Shown here in pieces: positions 9,701 to 17,358 of a stretch of 52,781 bases of DNA. The translations under genes and the position numbers were made by a program. This stretch comes from an uncultured Prevotella sp. GTDB lineage: Bacteria > Bacteroidota > Bacteroidia > Bacteroidales > Bacteroidaceae. The number at the start of each line of letters is the position of its first letter. Position 1 is the stretch's first letter. Location: the NCBI RefSeq assembly GCF_946404925.1, contig NZ_CAMJFM010000018.1, forward strand, positions 1 to 52,781, written 5' to 3'. The notes beneath the pieces were generated by a model. That model had not been told where the DNA came from. It searched no databases and saw only the letters and a list, made by a program, of their open reading frames with translations.

Positions 9701-9831
9701 ACAATGACCGATGCACCGATCAGGGGTTCGCCCGTGCGAACATCGGTAATATGACCTGTAATCAGATTCTGTGCTACTGCCCATAGTGGAGCAAGTAAAA
9801 AAACAAGTGCTAATATAAGTCCCTTCTTCAT
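6763..9831 (-). CDS. SusC/RagA-family TonB-linked transporter
   Basis: The protein is 1022 residues from MKKGLILALVFLLAPLW. An upstream in-frame ATG at 9858 lies inside a hairpin and precedes no signal sequence, so it was not used. Order: signal peptide; CarboxypepD_reg-like domain (ITGHITDVRTGEPLIGASV); TonB box region with EVVVVGYGVQKRK; plug with GNSINGGNEPLYVIDGV and SIEVLKDVSASAIYGSRGA; 22-strand barrel ending in TFTFGVKLSY. It imports ligands captured by the partner SusD. It follows the PstS-like gene by about 100 bp containing a strong stem-loop. Being next to an OprC-like receptor is unusual for a SusCD pair and suggests that the cargo is a metal complex or peptide rather than a glycan. 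Confidence 0.94.
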   Translation of the reverse strand: MKKGLILALVFLLAPLWAVAQNLITGHITDVRTGEPLIGASVIVKSEKSKGVVTDIDGNFSLQTKVEAPLTLRVEYVGYRALDVDVYDFEEPVEIALIDNSNKIDEVVVVGYGVQKRKALTGAVTTVKNEELLQASTSFDNILGGAVAGLDATSSSGQPGASINIRIRGGNSINGGNEPLYVIDGVLIYNSNSATKTGVSYADSNFNPLASINPSDIESIEVLKDVSASAIYGSRGANGVIIVTTKNGKRGRVKVDYGYSIGVSNVRKTLDLLDAQQWGSLYLDLATDAQKTATGVTPSVVSSWGKGTDWQDALFRTATTQQHQLSVSGGSDTERFLISANYTDQGGVIRNTNFERLGARINYERDIFKNVTIGLKSNVSKSTQKGSYSFGSYSNGFSGILEQVLRTSPAVSIYNADGSYNYANPFEAGDFVRSGQTPNPIADLSEVDAETKVDNVLVSVFGAWEIIPGLRLRVQGSTDIINTRQNFFGPSTSTAGFNTEGYASIGSKRWESDQVEATLTWNKKWNKHEIEVLGGYTYQQEKSENVLAASANFANENLGFHSLQAGSQLITPESSFVTSVLYSGIGRVNYSLLDRYHLTATLRADGSSRFAKNKKWGWFPSLGFSWNVNEEKFLKSAKWLEDLKIRASVGTVGNQEIGDYRFLSTYAATHYYFGDGAKNTAYYRSGLGNDDLKWETTTSYDLGFDLSILKGKLNFVFDYYHKKTSDLLLSIPVEQTTGFSSQLSNIGNVTNDGVEFAVNATLIQKKDLSWNASANIAHNKNKVTSLGTQQNEIINGNQTIIRVGEALGTYYGWEFDGVVQAGDDLSKVPAPSNKTNVEYGDAKFVDQNGDGVVDQANDRVVLGSTQPKFTYGFASQVRYKSWDLSFNFQGSYGNKLYNQLEQALESPNASYNASAKLANRWSESNPSTTIPRAYTLNLYNSYLDSRFIEDASYLRLKNIQVGYSFKPRFQNGTKLGVYLYASAQNLLTITNYSGFDPEYSGYVDRGTYPTARTFTFGVKLSY

Positions 9832-9856
9832 AATTACTAATACCTTAAGTGTGTAC

Positions 9857-9900
9857 ATGGCTTGGGTTTGAGCGGTCTCTTTTCAGACCACCCAAGCCAT
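9857..9900. promoter_or_regulatory. Intercistronic stem-loop before SusC
   Basis: ATGGCTTGGGT and ACCCAAGCCAT form perfect 11-bp arms. Inside them GGTCT and AGACC form a second 5-bp stem with loop CTTTTC. It lies between the PstS-like stop and the SusC start, without a U-run on the minus strand. It is more likely an RNA processing or stability element setting unequal expression than a full terminator. Confidence 0.6.
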
Positions 9901-9934
9901 ATGAACAACCATTTAAATAAAACTTTTAACTAAC

Positions 9935-10870
9935 TTATTTATTTTGTGCGGTAAACTCAGTCTTTACCTTATCGATCTGTACCTGTGTGAGCTTGTTATC
10001 CAGGTTCAACAATCCATATTCGTGATTATACTTTGTACCCTGAGCCAATACCCAACTGAGGAACTGGTTAACAGCGTCGTCAGCAACGTTATAGCTAACA
10101 CCAATCTTCTCTACAGCCACCTCTGATACCTTACCGTTCTCAAGGGCGAGAATCAGCTCATCGAGGGTTGCCTTGTCGGAGAAACTGTCTTCGAGACTCT
10201 TCTTGACATCTATGCCGATGATGGTGAGATCGTTCTTGATGTGACGACTCTTGAGGTCGAAGATGTTTGGCAGAGCGTTGAACGATACGCCCAATGGATC
10301 CTTACTCAGAGCGGTGTTAAGGAACAGGTCGTCGCCTGAGATGCGCTTGCCGCGGAAGTTGCTGCTCTCCTCGCCGAAGTTATGGGCGAAAGATGATGCA
10401 ACCGATGTAGCATTGCTGCCGCTGTAGATAACGAGTTTCTCGAACTGCTTAATCTTCTTTACATCCTCGTCAAAATCATCGTTCAAGAAGTAAAGCTGCT
10501 TTAGTTTCTTTGAGTTCAGGTGCTTGCCTTCCAGCACTTTCGCAGCTTCGCTACCGCTGGCTGTGATAGGCAGCACGGCGAACTCTCCGAAATAAACAAC
10601 GTGGCTAAACTCTTCTCTCTCTGTATTTTGATTATCGAATACGATATTCAAAGCGATATTATCCTGACTCTGATTGCCCTTTGCAATCTGGAATTCTACG
10701 TCAGGTTGTGTTTTTGCATATTCGGTTATCCACTTCTCTACCAAAGGACGTGCAAAACGGGGTGCCTTAACGTAACGCACACTGCTTGCGTTGGTAGATG
10801 TCTCCTCAGCCCAGATATTGTTGATGCTGATACTGAATAATACTGCTATTGCTAATGCTATCTTTTTCAT
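9935..10870 (-). CDS. PstS-like periplasmic binding-protein homologue
   Basis: This 311-residue protein has a signal peptide cleaved after NNIWA. Its core resembles the PBP-like (PstS) superfamily: FAVLPITASGSEAAKVLEG followed by LNSKKLKQLYFLND (the 'target of the gate' segment), then VIYSGSNATSVASSFAH and GKRISGDDLFLN. It lacks the strict phosphate-binding TGSG and SxGT pattern of true PstS, so phosphate is not assured. It is the first gene of operon A. Its signal-peptide coding region is nearly the same as that of the M14 peptidase that opens operon B (both end in NIWA), so the two operons share leader, promoter and signal sequence. It might hand a ligand or scavenged ion to the periplasm; no ABC partner is nearby. 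Confidence 0.6.
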   Translation of the reverse strand: MKKIALAIAVLFSISINNIWAEETSTNASSVRYVKAPRFARPLVEKWITEYAKTQPDVEFQIAKGNQSQDNIALNIVFDNQNTEREEFSHVVYFGEFAVLPITASGSEAAKVLEGKHLNSKKLKQLYFLNDDFDEDVKKIKQFEKLVIYSGSNATSVASSFAHNFGEESSNFRGKRISGDDLFLNTALSKDPLGVSFNALPNIFDLKSRHIKNDLTIIGIDVKKSLEDSFSDKATLDELILALENGKVSEVAVEKIGVSYNVADDAVNQFLSWVLAQGTKYNHEYGLLNLDNKLTQVQIDKVKTEFTAQNK

Positions 10871-10991
10871 ATTGCTTCTTTTTTATTTTGTTTATACCTA
10901 TTATATATATACCCTCCTTCATCATTGTCATTGCCATCATCTCACAACAGCAACAACACTCGCGCATTCGCATCTGATTCATTGTCTTCAT
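10806..10991 (-). CDS. Met/Cys-rich leader ORF of operon A
   Basis: A 61-codon ORF starts about 35 nt after the predicted transcription start. It ends inside the PstS-like gene (start 10870), overlapping it by 65 nt in another frame. Residues 1-25 hold nine Met and a run of five Cys (ECCCCCEMMAMTMM). The rest, KEGIYIIGINKIKKK and onwards, matches the leader at 23058-23267 closely. Differences between the two leaders are all insertions or deletions of multiples of three, so the frame is kept while the DNA varies. It has no signal peptide. It is probably a regulatory leader peptide whose translation controls the downstream gene. Being a translated product is inferred. Confidence 0.5.
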   Translation of the reverse strand: MKTMNQMRMRECCCCCEMMAMTMMKEGIYIIGINKIKKKQYEKDSISNSSIIQYQHQQYLG

Positions 10992-11030
10992 AACTCTTTT
11001 TTGTTTTTAATTCATTATTTTATCTGGGTG

Positions 11031-11061
11031 CAAAGGTACGGCGTTTTCTGCATACCCACAA
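11031..11061 (-). promoter_or_regulatory. Promoter of operon A
   Basis: The minus strand reads ATTG at the -33 position (TTG complement at 11059-11061), a 20-bp spacer, and TACCTTTG at 11031-11038, the Bacteroidetes -7 box. Transcription should start near 11025, leaving about 155 nt of leader before the PstS-like gene. The promoter at 23322-23352 has the same elements and spacing. Confidence 0.75.
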
Positions 11062-11103
11062 TCCCCTCAGCATGTCATATCGTATACCACAAATATGGTA
11101 TTT
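11055..11103 (-). promoter_or_regulatory. Conserved regulator-binding block with ATACCA-N6-TGGTAT dyad (operon A)
   Basis: This 49-bp block differs at 3 positions from 23346-23394. It contains a perfect inverted repeat ATACCA/TGGTAT at 11084-11101 with a 6-bp spacer. The dyad starts 53 bp upstream of the first base of the -7 box, centred near -66, a common place for an activator. A 5-6-5 dyad with a 6-bp gap resembles sites of CRP/FNR-family dimers, but the regulator is not in this window. Confidence 0.65.
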
Positions 11104-11130
11104 TTACAAATTAATGATAATTTTATTACT

Positions 11131-13137
11131 TTATTTAAGATATTTGTCGAACCAACGGGTAATTTCGTCAAGTCGTTTGATGCGGTTCAAGGGTTTGCCG
11201 TTGCGTGACAGCTCATGATTCTCCTTATTGAAGATTACAATACGCGAAGGCACCTGATGATACTGAAGCGCACTGTACATCTGTAGTCCCTCAGGTAATG
11301 GGCAACGATAGTCTTCGTCGCTATGAATAAAGAGAGTTGGTGTCTTTACTTTATCTGCGTAAGCTAATGGCGATTGTTTCCAAAGTGTGGCAACATCTGT
11401 CCAGGCATCGGTACCAGTATAATTATTCACGAAGTTGTAACCAATATCACTGATAGCCGACAGGGTAACCCAGTTAGCAATGCTACGTTGCGAAGCGGCT
11501 GCACGGAAACGGTTGGTATGACCAATTACCCAGTTGGTCATCACGCCACCATACGAGCCACCAGTAATACCAATGCGCGAATCATCAATAAAGCCAGACT
11601 GACTAATAGCTGCATCGACAAACGTCATCAGATCATCGTAATCGCGACCTCCGAAATCGCCTTTAAGTTGAGCAAAGTCGGAACCGCTACCACTGCTGCC
11701 GCGCGGATTGGTGAAGATTACCGCATAGCCCTTGCTGGCCCAATACTGCATCTCATGGAAGAAGCCCTTGCCATAGGCGCATTTAGGACCACCATGAACA
11801 TCCAAGATGGCTGGATACTTGCGTCCTTGAACATAGTTGGCCGGTGGCAACACATATCCACGAAGTTCCTGACCGGCCTTGTTCTTAAACGAAACTAAAC
11901 GTGGATGAGCTATATTTACGGCTTCGAAAGCACTCGTATTGATATCGCTGATACGACGTAGCTCATTTTTACCATCGAATACATAAAACTCCTGACCACC
12001 TTGCTGTTTGGTACCAAGAAGCAGATAACCTTTCTGGTAAGGCACATATTCATCAACATCAAAATCGCTAGGAGTTAACAACTGTGGCTCTCCACCAGCA
12101 AATGAAAGGCGGGCCAAAGGCGCATAGTCGACGGCTGTGGTATTAAAGACTAATCCTGTCTTTTCAATGATGGGTTCAGAATGATTTCCAGCCTTCACAT
12201 CTGACAGGAGTGAGACACCAAACTCATAGCGATCGCCACTGTAAATCTGTTTAGGCTTGCCTGATGTGATATCTATGCTATAAAAAGCGCTATTAGCCTG
12301 TGGATTTTCGTCATCGTATGGGCGAGCAGTTACAAACAGATGCTGATTGTCTATAAACGTCAGTGAACCATGGCTTGTACTATCTGCAATAGATACCTGT
12401 CTGACCTTGCCATCGTTGATATCGCGCAGGTAGAGATTATTGCCATAAGAACGGAAATTGCGTTTATCGTTGATGGTATAAGCCAAATAATGATTATCGG
12501 CACTCAACGTAAAACCACCAACAACCGACAAGCTATCTGTTAATGGCGTTATGTTGCCATTATTATACTCGTAAAGAACCGAACGCTGGCCATTAATATC
12601 GCCACGACCATTTGACCAAAATGGCAGTTCGTCGAATATACGATAGCGCTTATCGGCATCCTTGGCTTTTAAAGAATCAGGCAATCCATCAGCCGCTTGT
12701 TGCAGTGTATGAGACGCAGTGAAGAAGAAACGAGTGCGACTGATGAATTTTACCTGACCTATCTTATATGGAAGACGTAACCACTCTGAAGCCTCACCAT
12801 AACTGCGAGTGAGTTCAAGAAAAGCAGTTGCGCCATCAACGTGTGTACGAAACACAATGGCATTATCAAGTACATCATATCCGCCAAATCTTCCAGAATT
12901 GGTAAGCTGTTTGGCCTTACCATCTACCAGCTGATAAAGATTTGTGGTGTACTTGTCATCTTTTGTACTAGCCTGACGGATTGTAAAGAACACGTCATTA
13001 CCAATGGTCTTCACATTTGATACACTTCTTACTTGAGTAAAGAAGTCGATACCAACGGGCTGCTGTGCTACAGCAGATTGAACACCTCCAAGCAATATAC
13101 TTGCTATTATCCCTGAATATAATACTGATCTTTTCAT
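11131..13137 (-). CDS. S9-family prolyl oligopeptidase-like serine peptidase
   Basis: This 668-residue exported peptidase (signal peptide to about AVAQQ) has an N-terminal beta-propeller region and a C-terminal alpha/beta-hydrolase. The catalytic triad is visible as S528 in GITGGSYGGVMTNW, D609 in FIHSDEDYRCP and H641 in FNKENHELSRNG. An oxyanion loop DVHGGPKCAYG precedes them. The family releases dipeptides or cleaves short oligopeptides, often in the periplasm. It closes operon B, 26 bp after the Ntn-hydrolase, and fits terminal breakdown of imported peptides. DPP4, DPP5 and acylaminoacyl-peptidase types cannot be told apart by eye; the size is closest to DPP5/AAP. Confidence 0.92.
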   Translation of the reverse strand: MKRSVLYSGIIASILLGGVQSAVAQQPVGIDFFTQVRSVSNVKTIGNDVFFTIRQASTKDDKYTTNLYQLVDGKAKQLTNSGRFGGYDVLDNAIVFRTHVDGATAFLELTRSYGEASEWLRLPYKIGQVKFISRTRFFFTASHTLQQAADGLPDSLKAKDADKRYRIFDELPFWSNGRGDINGQRSVLYEYNNGNITPLTDSLSVVGGFTLSADNHYLAYTINDKRNFRSYGNNLYLRDINDGKVRQVSIADSTSHGSLTFIDNQHLFVTARPYDDENPQANSAFYSIDITSGKPKQIYSGDRYEFGVSLLSDVKAGNHSEPIIEKTGLVFNTTAVDYAPLARLSFAGGEPQLLTPSDFDVDEYVPYQKGYLLLGTKQQGGQEFYVFDGKNELRRISDINTSAFEAVNIAHPRLVSFKNKAGQELRGYVLPPANYVQGRKYPAILDVHGGPKCAYGKGFFHEMQYWASKGYAVIFTNPRGSSGSGSDFAQLKGDFGGRDYDDLMTFVDAAISQSGFIDDSRIGITGGSYGGVMTNWVIGHTNRFRAAASQRSIANWVTLSAISDIGYNFVNNYTGTDAWTDVATLWKQSPLAYADKVKTPTLFIHSDEDYRCPLPEGLQMYSALQYHQVPSRIVIFNKENHELSRNGKPLNRIKRLDEITRWFDKYLK

Positions 13138-13163
13138 AAACTATCTTTATAAGATTATTTAAA

Positions 13164-14405
13164 TTATAATTTGAACGAAGCGTTGGCATATTGATCCTTT
13201 ACATATTGTTCTATCCAACGATAAAAGTCGGAGATGTCTTTTTGAGGTGTGCGGCTTTGACGTATAGGCTTTGAGCGGCGGATTATTTCATTCTCTATTG
13301 GTTCTATCAACTGCAGGATTCCTGTGCCTGAACGATTGATAAGCCGGGCAAGATTAATGTAGTCTTGTCCATTGCCCCGCTCAATGGGGAACAACTGACG
13401 CTTCAATACAAAACTGATAGCAACCAGAGGTGCCTGTTGACCTGGTTGCTGATGGGTTACCAAATTGGGCAGTTTGCCATCGGCAGTTATCCACAGAGGG
13501 ATAGCAACTGTAGTAAGCGGACTACCAACAATACTCCAAGCAGTTGTAAGTAACGGGCTTTCGCCATCTTTTACACCTTGAATAAGTTGCGCAGAGGCAG
13601 TAAGATAGCGCGGGATGAAATCGCGAAAGGGGAAAAATACAGGCTGCGAATCGTCCTGCGGCTGAAAGTCGTGAAGATCCAACTGGGTGAGTCCGTGTTT
13701 AAGATTTCGGGTAACCTTCCGAATGATATTCTCGAAACCAAGACTGTTTGCATATGATGCACGAGTAGCATAGTCGCTTATTGCCAAATAGCGCTCTATG
13801 CCCTGATCTAACGAGCGTTCGCCCGACATGCCATGATTGGTGCGAACGATAAATCCATAGGGAGCCACTTGCGGGTCGTTAGCATCGTACTTTACATACC
13901 CCTTATTACCAGTTTCATAATATGCCACTCCACCTTCAGCATCGAGCACTGCAAAATTAGAGTTCGAAGGGATTGGCCCTTGTGCCTTAATGCTATCGAG
14001 CAAATGCTCGAAATCGGCAAGTGTTCTGCAAGTTTCCAATGCTTTTCGCATCAATGTGCCATCATTATCATCACCTTGTGGTCGGGATTTTCCTGGTTGC
14101 GGTTTTCCGTTAAGGTTATAGGCAGCTGTATTGGCAATGGCAAACCCAACCTCGTTATGCCCCGACCACACACTCTTATACAGGCTATCCTTGGCTGCAA
14201 CAATGCCGATAAAGCGATAGTGCGAACCTTGTATCTGTATGGCCAGATTATTCAGATCGTGAGTATCGCGATTCTTAAAGATATAGGGACGTCCATCAGG
14301 AGTAACTTTGCCCGAAACTATGATACTAGTGCAAGCAACTGAAGGAACGGCACCCACAAGGAGTGCCGCCCCAATCAACAAGCATGTTATGGTTATGTGC
14401 TTCAT
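13164..14405 (-). CDS. Secreted N-terminal nucleophile (Ntn) hydrolase, C45/C69-like
   Basis: In this 413-residue protein the signal peptide ends at VPSVA and the next residue is C25 (CTSIIVSGKVTPDGR), followed by YIFKNRDTHD. This Cys-S/T-xx(V)-x(7-9)-DGxxxxxRNxD pattern is the mark of Ntn-hydrolases, where signal cleavage or self-processing exposes the nucleophile cysteine. Candidates are the C69 dipeptidases and the C45 acyl-transferase or penicillin acylase-like enzymes. The position between M20 and S9 peptidase genes favours peptide or N-acyl amino acid hydrolysis. It overlaps nothing and sits 4 bp after the M20 gene, so co-translation is likely. The exact substrate is uncertain. Confidence 0.8.
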   Translation of the reverse strand: MKHITITCLLIGAALLVGAVPSVACTSIIVSGKVTPDGRPYIFKNRDTHDLNNLAIQIQGSHYRFIGIVAAKDSLYKSVWSGHNEVGFAIANTAAYNLNGKPQPGKSRPQGDDNDGTLMRKALETCRTLADFEHLLDSIKAQGPIPSNSNFAVLDAEGGVAYYETGNKGYVKYDANDPQVAPYGFIVRTNHGMSGERSLDQGIERYLAISDYATRASYANSLGFENIIRKVTRNLKHGLTQLDLHDFQPQDDSQPVFFPFRDFIPRYLTASAQLIQGVKDGESPLLTTAWSIVGSPLTTVAIPLWITADGKLPNLVTHQQPGQQAPLVAISFVLKRQLFPIERGNGQDYINLARLINRSGTGILQLIEPIENEIIRRSKPIRQSRTPQKDISDFYRWIEQYVKDQYANASFKL

Positions 14406-14409
14406 GGAT

Positions 14410-15876
14410 CTACTTATTTGTTACACGATAATCGAGTGCCGGCTTGCGGTCGCCAAGCAATGGAACATACTTAAAGTCGGGGCCTACCGACTGTTTGAAC
14501 TCATCCTTAACAGCCTGAAGCAGTTTGGCATCAGTAAACAGTTCTACAGCGCTCAGAGCAAACACGCGGCTGGCATTAAGCAGCCCCTTAGTACCCACGG
14601 TAGTACCATCGGCAGCTACATTCTGCCAACTATGGCCTGGGCTACCTGGAGCGAATGTGGCTGCTCCGAAACTGGCCAGGGGTACAACCCACGATACATC
14701 GCCTACATCGCTACTGCCACCACTACCCTCCTTGGGGAATTCTGCCAAAGGCTGTACGGTTGTGGCCAGTTTGATAATAGAGTCAGGGCTGCCAGTAGAA
14801 CGTATCAGTTCTTCGATAAGCTTACGCTCGCGCTCATCGTATTTCACTCCACCTACGGCTTCGAGGTTTTTCTGGATAAGACGAGAAAGCGTCTTATTGT
14901 GCAAGCGCTCGTAAGTTCCTGCTACAAGCTCTTTCTCGACACGAGTCTGGGTACCCTTGGCAGCACCCACAGCAGCAGAATCGATCCACTCGGTCAAAGT
15001 GCTAAGAATATCGCGCTTCGGACTACGGATATAATAAGACACACGGGCGTATTCTGGTACAACATTTGGAGCAAAACCTCCATCAGGAATTACATAATGG
15101 ATACGTGATGATGTGGGCACATGCTCGCGCAGCAGATTAACCATATAGTCGAGAGCCTCAACAGCATCGAGTGCCGAACGACCTTTCCAAGGATTACCAG
15201 CAGCATGGGCTGGCTTACCATAGAACTTATAATCTACCATCACCATAGCTGTACCACCATTGGTAGCAACAGCATTAGCACCGGCAGGATGCCAATCTAG
15301 CACAGCATCAACACCCTCGAACAATCCTTCGCGAACCAGATATACCTTACCAGCGCCACCCTCTTCGGCAGGAGAACCATAAATCTTGATGGTTCCGCTC
15401 TGCTTATTAGCTGCAAGCCATTTACTAAGTGATACTGCTGCAGCTGTAGAGGCTACACCAAGCGTATTGTGGCCGCAGCCATGACCAACGCCATTCTCCT
15501 TGAGTGGTTTGCGATATGGGACAGTGTCCTGCGACAAGCCTGGCAGAGCGTCATACTCTGAAAGGAAACCGATGACAGGCTTACCACTGCCGTATGTTGC
15601 AACATAAGCTGTAGGCATTCCTGCTACACCCTCCTCAATAGTAAAACCGTTTTCGCGCAGGTGCTGCTTTAACAAGTTACTACTGTTAACTTCGAGGAAT
15701 CCTAATTCAGGATCAGCCCAAATGGCTTTTTGCAGTTTATCGTAGGTATTGAAATTGCTATTCAAATAATCGATGGCAACCTTTGCCTTCGAACTTTTCT
15801 TCTCGTTCTTCTTTGCTTCTGCACTGCCGCCGACTACCAGTCCGGCCAACAGTAATAATCCCACAATCTTTCTCAT
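14410..15876 (-). CDS. M20-family amidohydrolase (AbgB-like)
   Basis: This 488-residue protein has an N-terminal signal peptide (cleaved near SAEAKK). It resembles AbgB and related metal-dependent amidohydrolases: WADPELGFLE, SEYDALPGL, GHGCGHN with metal ligands C134 and H136, then GSPAEEGGAGK with E171/E172, and a lid domain beginning at HAAGNPWKGRSALDA. AbgB cleaves p-aminobenzoyl-glutamate, but the family takes many N-acyl amino acids and dipeptides. The exported form, unlike E. coli AbgB, fits a periplasmic peptide-trimming role within operon B, 24 bp after SusD. Confidence 0.9.
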   Translation of the reverse strand: MRKIVGLLLLAGLVVGGSAEAKKNEKKSSKAKVAIDYLNSNFNTYDKLQKAIWADPELGFLEVNSSNLLKQHLRENGFTIEEGVAGMPTAYVATYGSGKPVIGFLSEYDALPGLSQDTVPYRKPLKENGVGHGCGHNTLGVASTAAAVSLSKWLAANKQSGTIKIYGSPAEEGGAGKVYLVREGLFEGVDAVLDWHPAGANAVATNGGTAMVMVDYKFYGKPAHAAGNPWKGRSALDAVEALDYMVNLLREHVPTSSRIHYVIPDGGFAPNVVPEYARVSYYIRSPKRDILSTLTEWIDSAAVGAAKGTQTRVEKELVAGTYERLHNKTLSRLIQKNLEAVGGVKYDERERKLIEELIRSTGSPDSIIKLATTVQPLAEFPKEGSGGSSDVGDVSWVVPLASFGAATFAPGSPGHSWQNVAADGTTVGTKGLLNASRVFALSAVELFTDAKLLQAVKDEFKQSVGPDFKYVPLLGDRKPALDYRVTNK

Positions 15877-15900
15877 CTTTTTCTATTCTTTTGTTAATAA

Positions 15901-17337
15901 TCAGTTTGCGCTCTTGTTGACCAATATCTCGTACGAGGGCAGCGCCCAGCAGTAGGTGGTGCGATCGCTAGGTGTGGCCACTACTACGGTATCCCACTTG
16001 CCATTGGTACGTGTGGCTGCAGGATGGATGAAATCCTCAGCACGGCGGCTGATGTCGAGACCGCGAAGTCCCTCGCCTATAAACTCGGCACGACGCTCGT
16101 TGTAGATGGCATCACGAAGTTCATCGCCAGTAAGCGCAGTCACGTCGATAATATCGCCTGTAGGTATAGAACGACTGCGAACCTGATGGAGCAACTGGGC
16201 AGCCTTGGCGTAATTGCCCAGATTGTAATAGCTCTCTGAAAGATTGAGCAGGGTCTCGGCATAACGGAAGATGTGAATCCACTCCAAAGGCGTATTGTAC
16301 TCGTCGTATTTCTCATACCAGGTCTCACGACCAGTGACAGGATCGACTTTGATGAACGATGTGCGACTGTCGGTGGCCAGATGGTAGGCAGGAATGGTTA
16401 CAATACCCGTACGTACATTAAGAGTATCGATATAACCTACAGCACTTGAAATGTAGCTGGCTGGATTGCCACCGCCACGCTCTGTGTTTGTGAATGGCAG
16501 CGAGTAGATGTTCTCGGCCGTGTGATAAGGAGCATCGAACATCTCGCGTACACTTCCGCTGAGGGTGAAACCCGTTACCTGTTCGCCCTCGTCGATGGCC
16601 TTCTGCCATTCTTGTTTAGCCATATAGATACGCTGCAACAGCATGTGGGCTGCAGGTTGTGTTGGGATGGTGGGATCGAACCCAGACACACCACCAGCAG
16701 GCAACGCAGCAATGACGTTACTGCTCAGGTCGGTGATAATCTGATCGTAGATTTCGGAGATGGTCCACAAGCGTGTATCATTCTGACCTGGACCAATCAC
16801 AGCCTCGGTATGCACTGGGATTGCCTTAGAGTTAGGATCGTAGGCATAAGGCTGCGAATAGACTTGCGACAGATAGTACCAACTGATGTCGCGGATAAAG
16901 AGACAGCTGGCGATATACTGCTGGCGCTTGGCCTCGCTGATAGGCAAATGATCGCGCTTCTCAAGGTTCTCCTTCAAGGTGTTAGCGGCATTGATGGCCA
17001 GATAACCTGCCTGAAAGAATCCAGGATTCATAATACTATTCTGTCCCACAGTCATATTATAAGTATCGGAGTGGGCATAGGTATTGTTACCTGTATTGAC
17101 ATAGTCATCGCCACGATTATCGTTGATGATGGAAATATTACCACCGGCAAAACTACTGCTCTTGAAACGGCTATACACACCTGCTAATGTAGCATCGATA
17201 AGACTTTCGGAGGCATATATATCAGCCTCGGTCACGCTTAGCTTTGGATTCTTATCAAGGAAATCCTCGCCGCACGATGTCAGCGTAAGGACTGACAACA
17301 AGGCTATCTTAAGGGGTAAATGAGATATCTTTTTCAT
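15901..17337 (-). CDS. SusD/RagB-family outer-membrane lipoprotein
   Basis: This 478-residue protein has lipobox LTLTSC (C22) followed by GEDFLDKNP, the classic SusD start. Helical TPR-like segments and the C-terminal RYAETLLNLSESYYNLGNY ... NERRAEFIGEGLRGLDISRR block confirm the family. It is closer to RagB of Porphyromonas gingivalis in context, because it is surrounded by peptidases, and RagAB is a known oligopeptide importer. It follows its SusC by 21 bp and precedes M20 by 24 bp. Peptides are the likely ligand; this is inference from neighbours. Confidence 0.93.
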   Translation of the reverse strand: MKKISHLPLKIALLSVLTLTSCGEDFLDKNPKLSVTEADIYASESLIDATLAGVYSRFKSSSFAGGNISIINDNRGDDYVNTGNNTYAHSDTYNMTVGQNSIMNPGFFQAGYLAINAANTLKENLEKRDHLPISEAKRQQYIASCLFIRDISWYYLSQVYSQPYAYDPNSKAIPVHTEAVIGPGQNDTRLWTISEIYDQIITDLSSNVIAALPAGGVSGFDPTIPTQPAAHMLLQRIYMAKQEWQKAIDEGEQVTGFTLSGSVREMFDAPYHTAENIYSLPFTNTERGGGNPASYISSAVGYIDTLNVRTGIVTIPAYHLATDSRTSFIKVDPVTGRETWYEKYDEYNTPLEWIHIFRYAETLLNLSESYYNLGNYAKAAQLLHQVRSRSIPTGDIIDVTALTGDELRDAIYNERRAEFIGEGLRGLDISRRAEDFIHPAATRTNGKWDTVVVATPSDRTTYCWALPSYEILVNKSAN

Positions 17338-17358
17338 AATTATATCGTTATTTATGAT

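Noticed and set aside
10905..10916. TATATATATA stretch as a promoter -10 box
   Set aside because: It lies inside the transcribed leader ORF, downstream of the conserved -33/-7 promoter, and Bacteroidetes promoters do not use a TATAAT box at this position.
16522..17187. A 221-codon plus-strand frame opposite the SusD gene
   Set aside because: It is antisense to a certain SusD gene with no start context or recognisable domain; the same holds for frames at 320-997 and 28684-29223.
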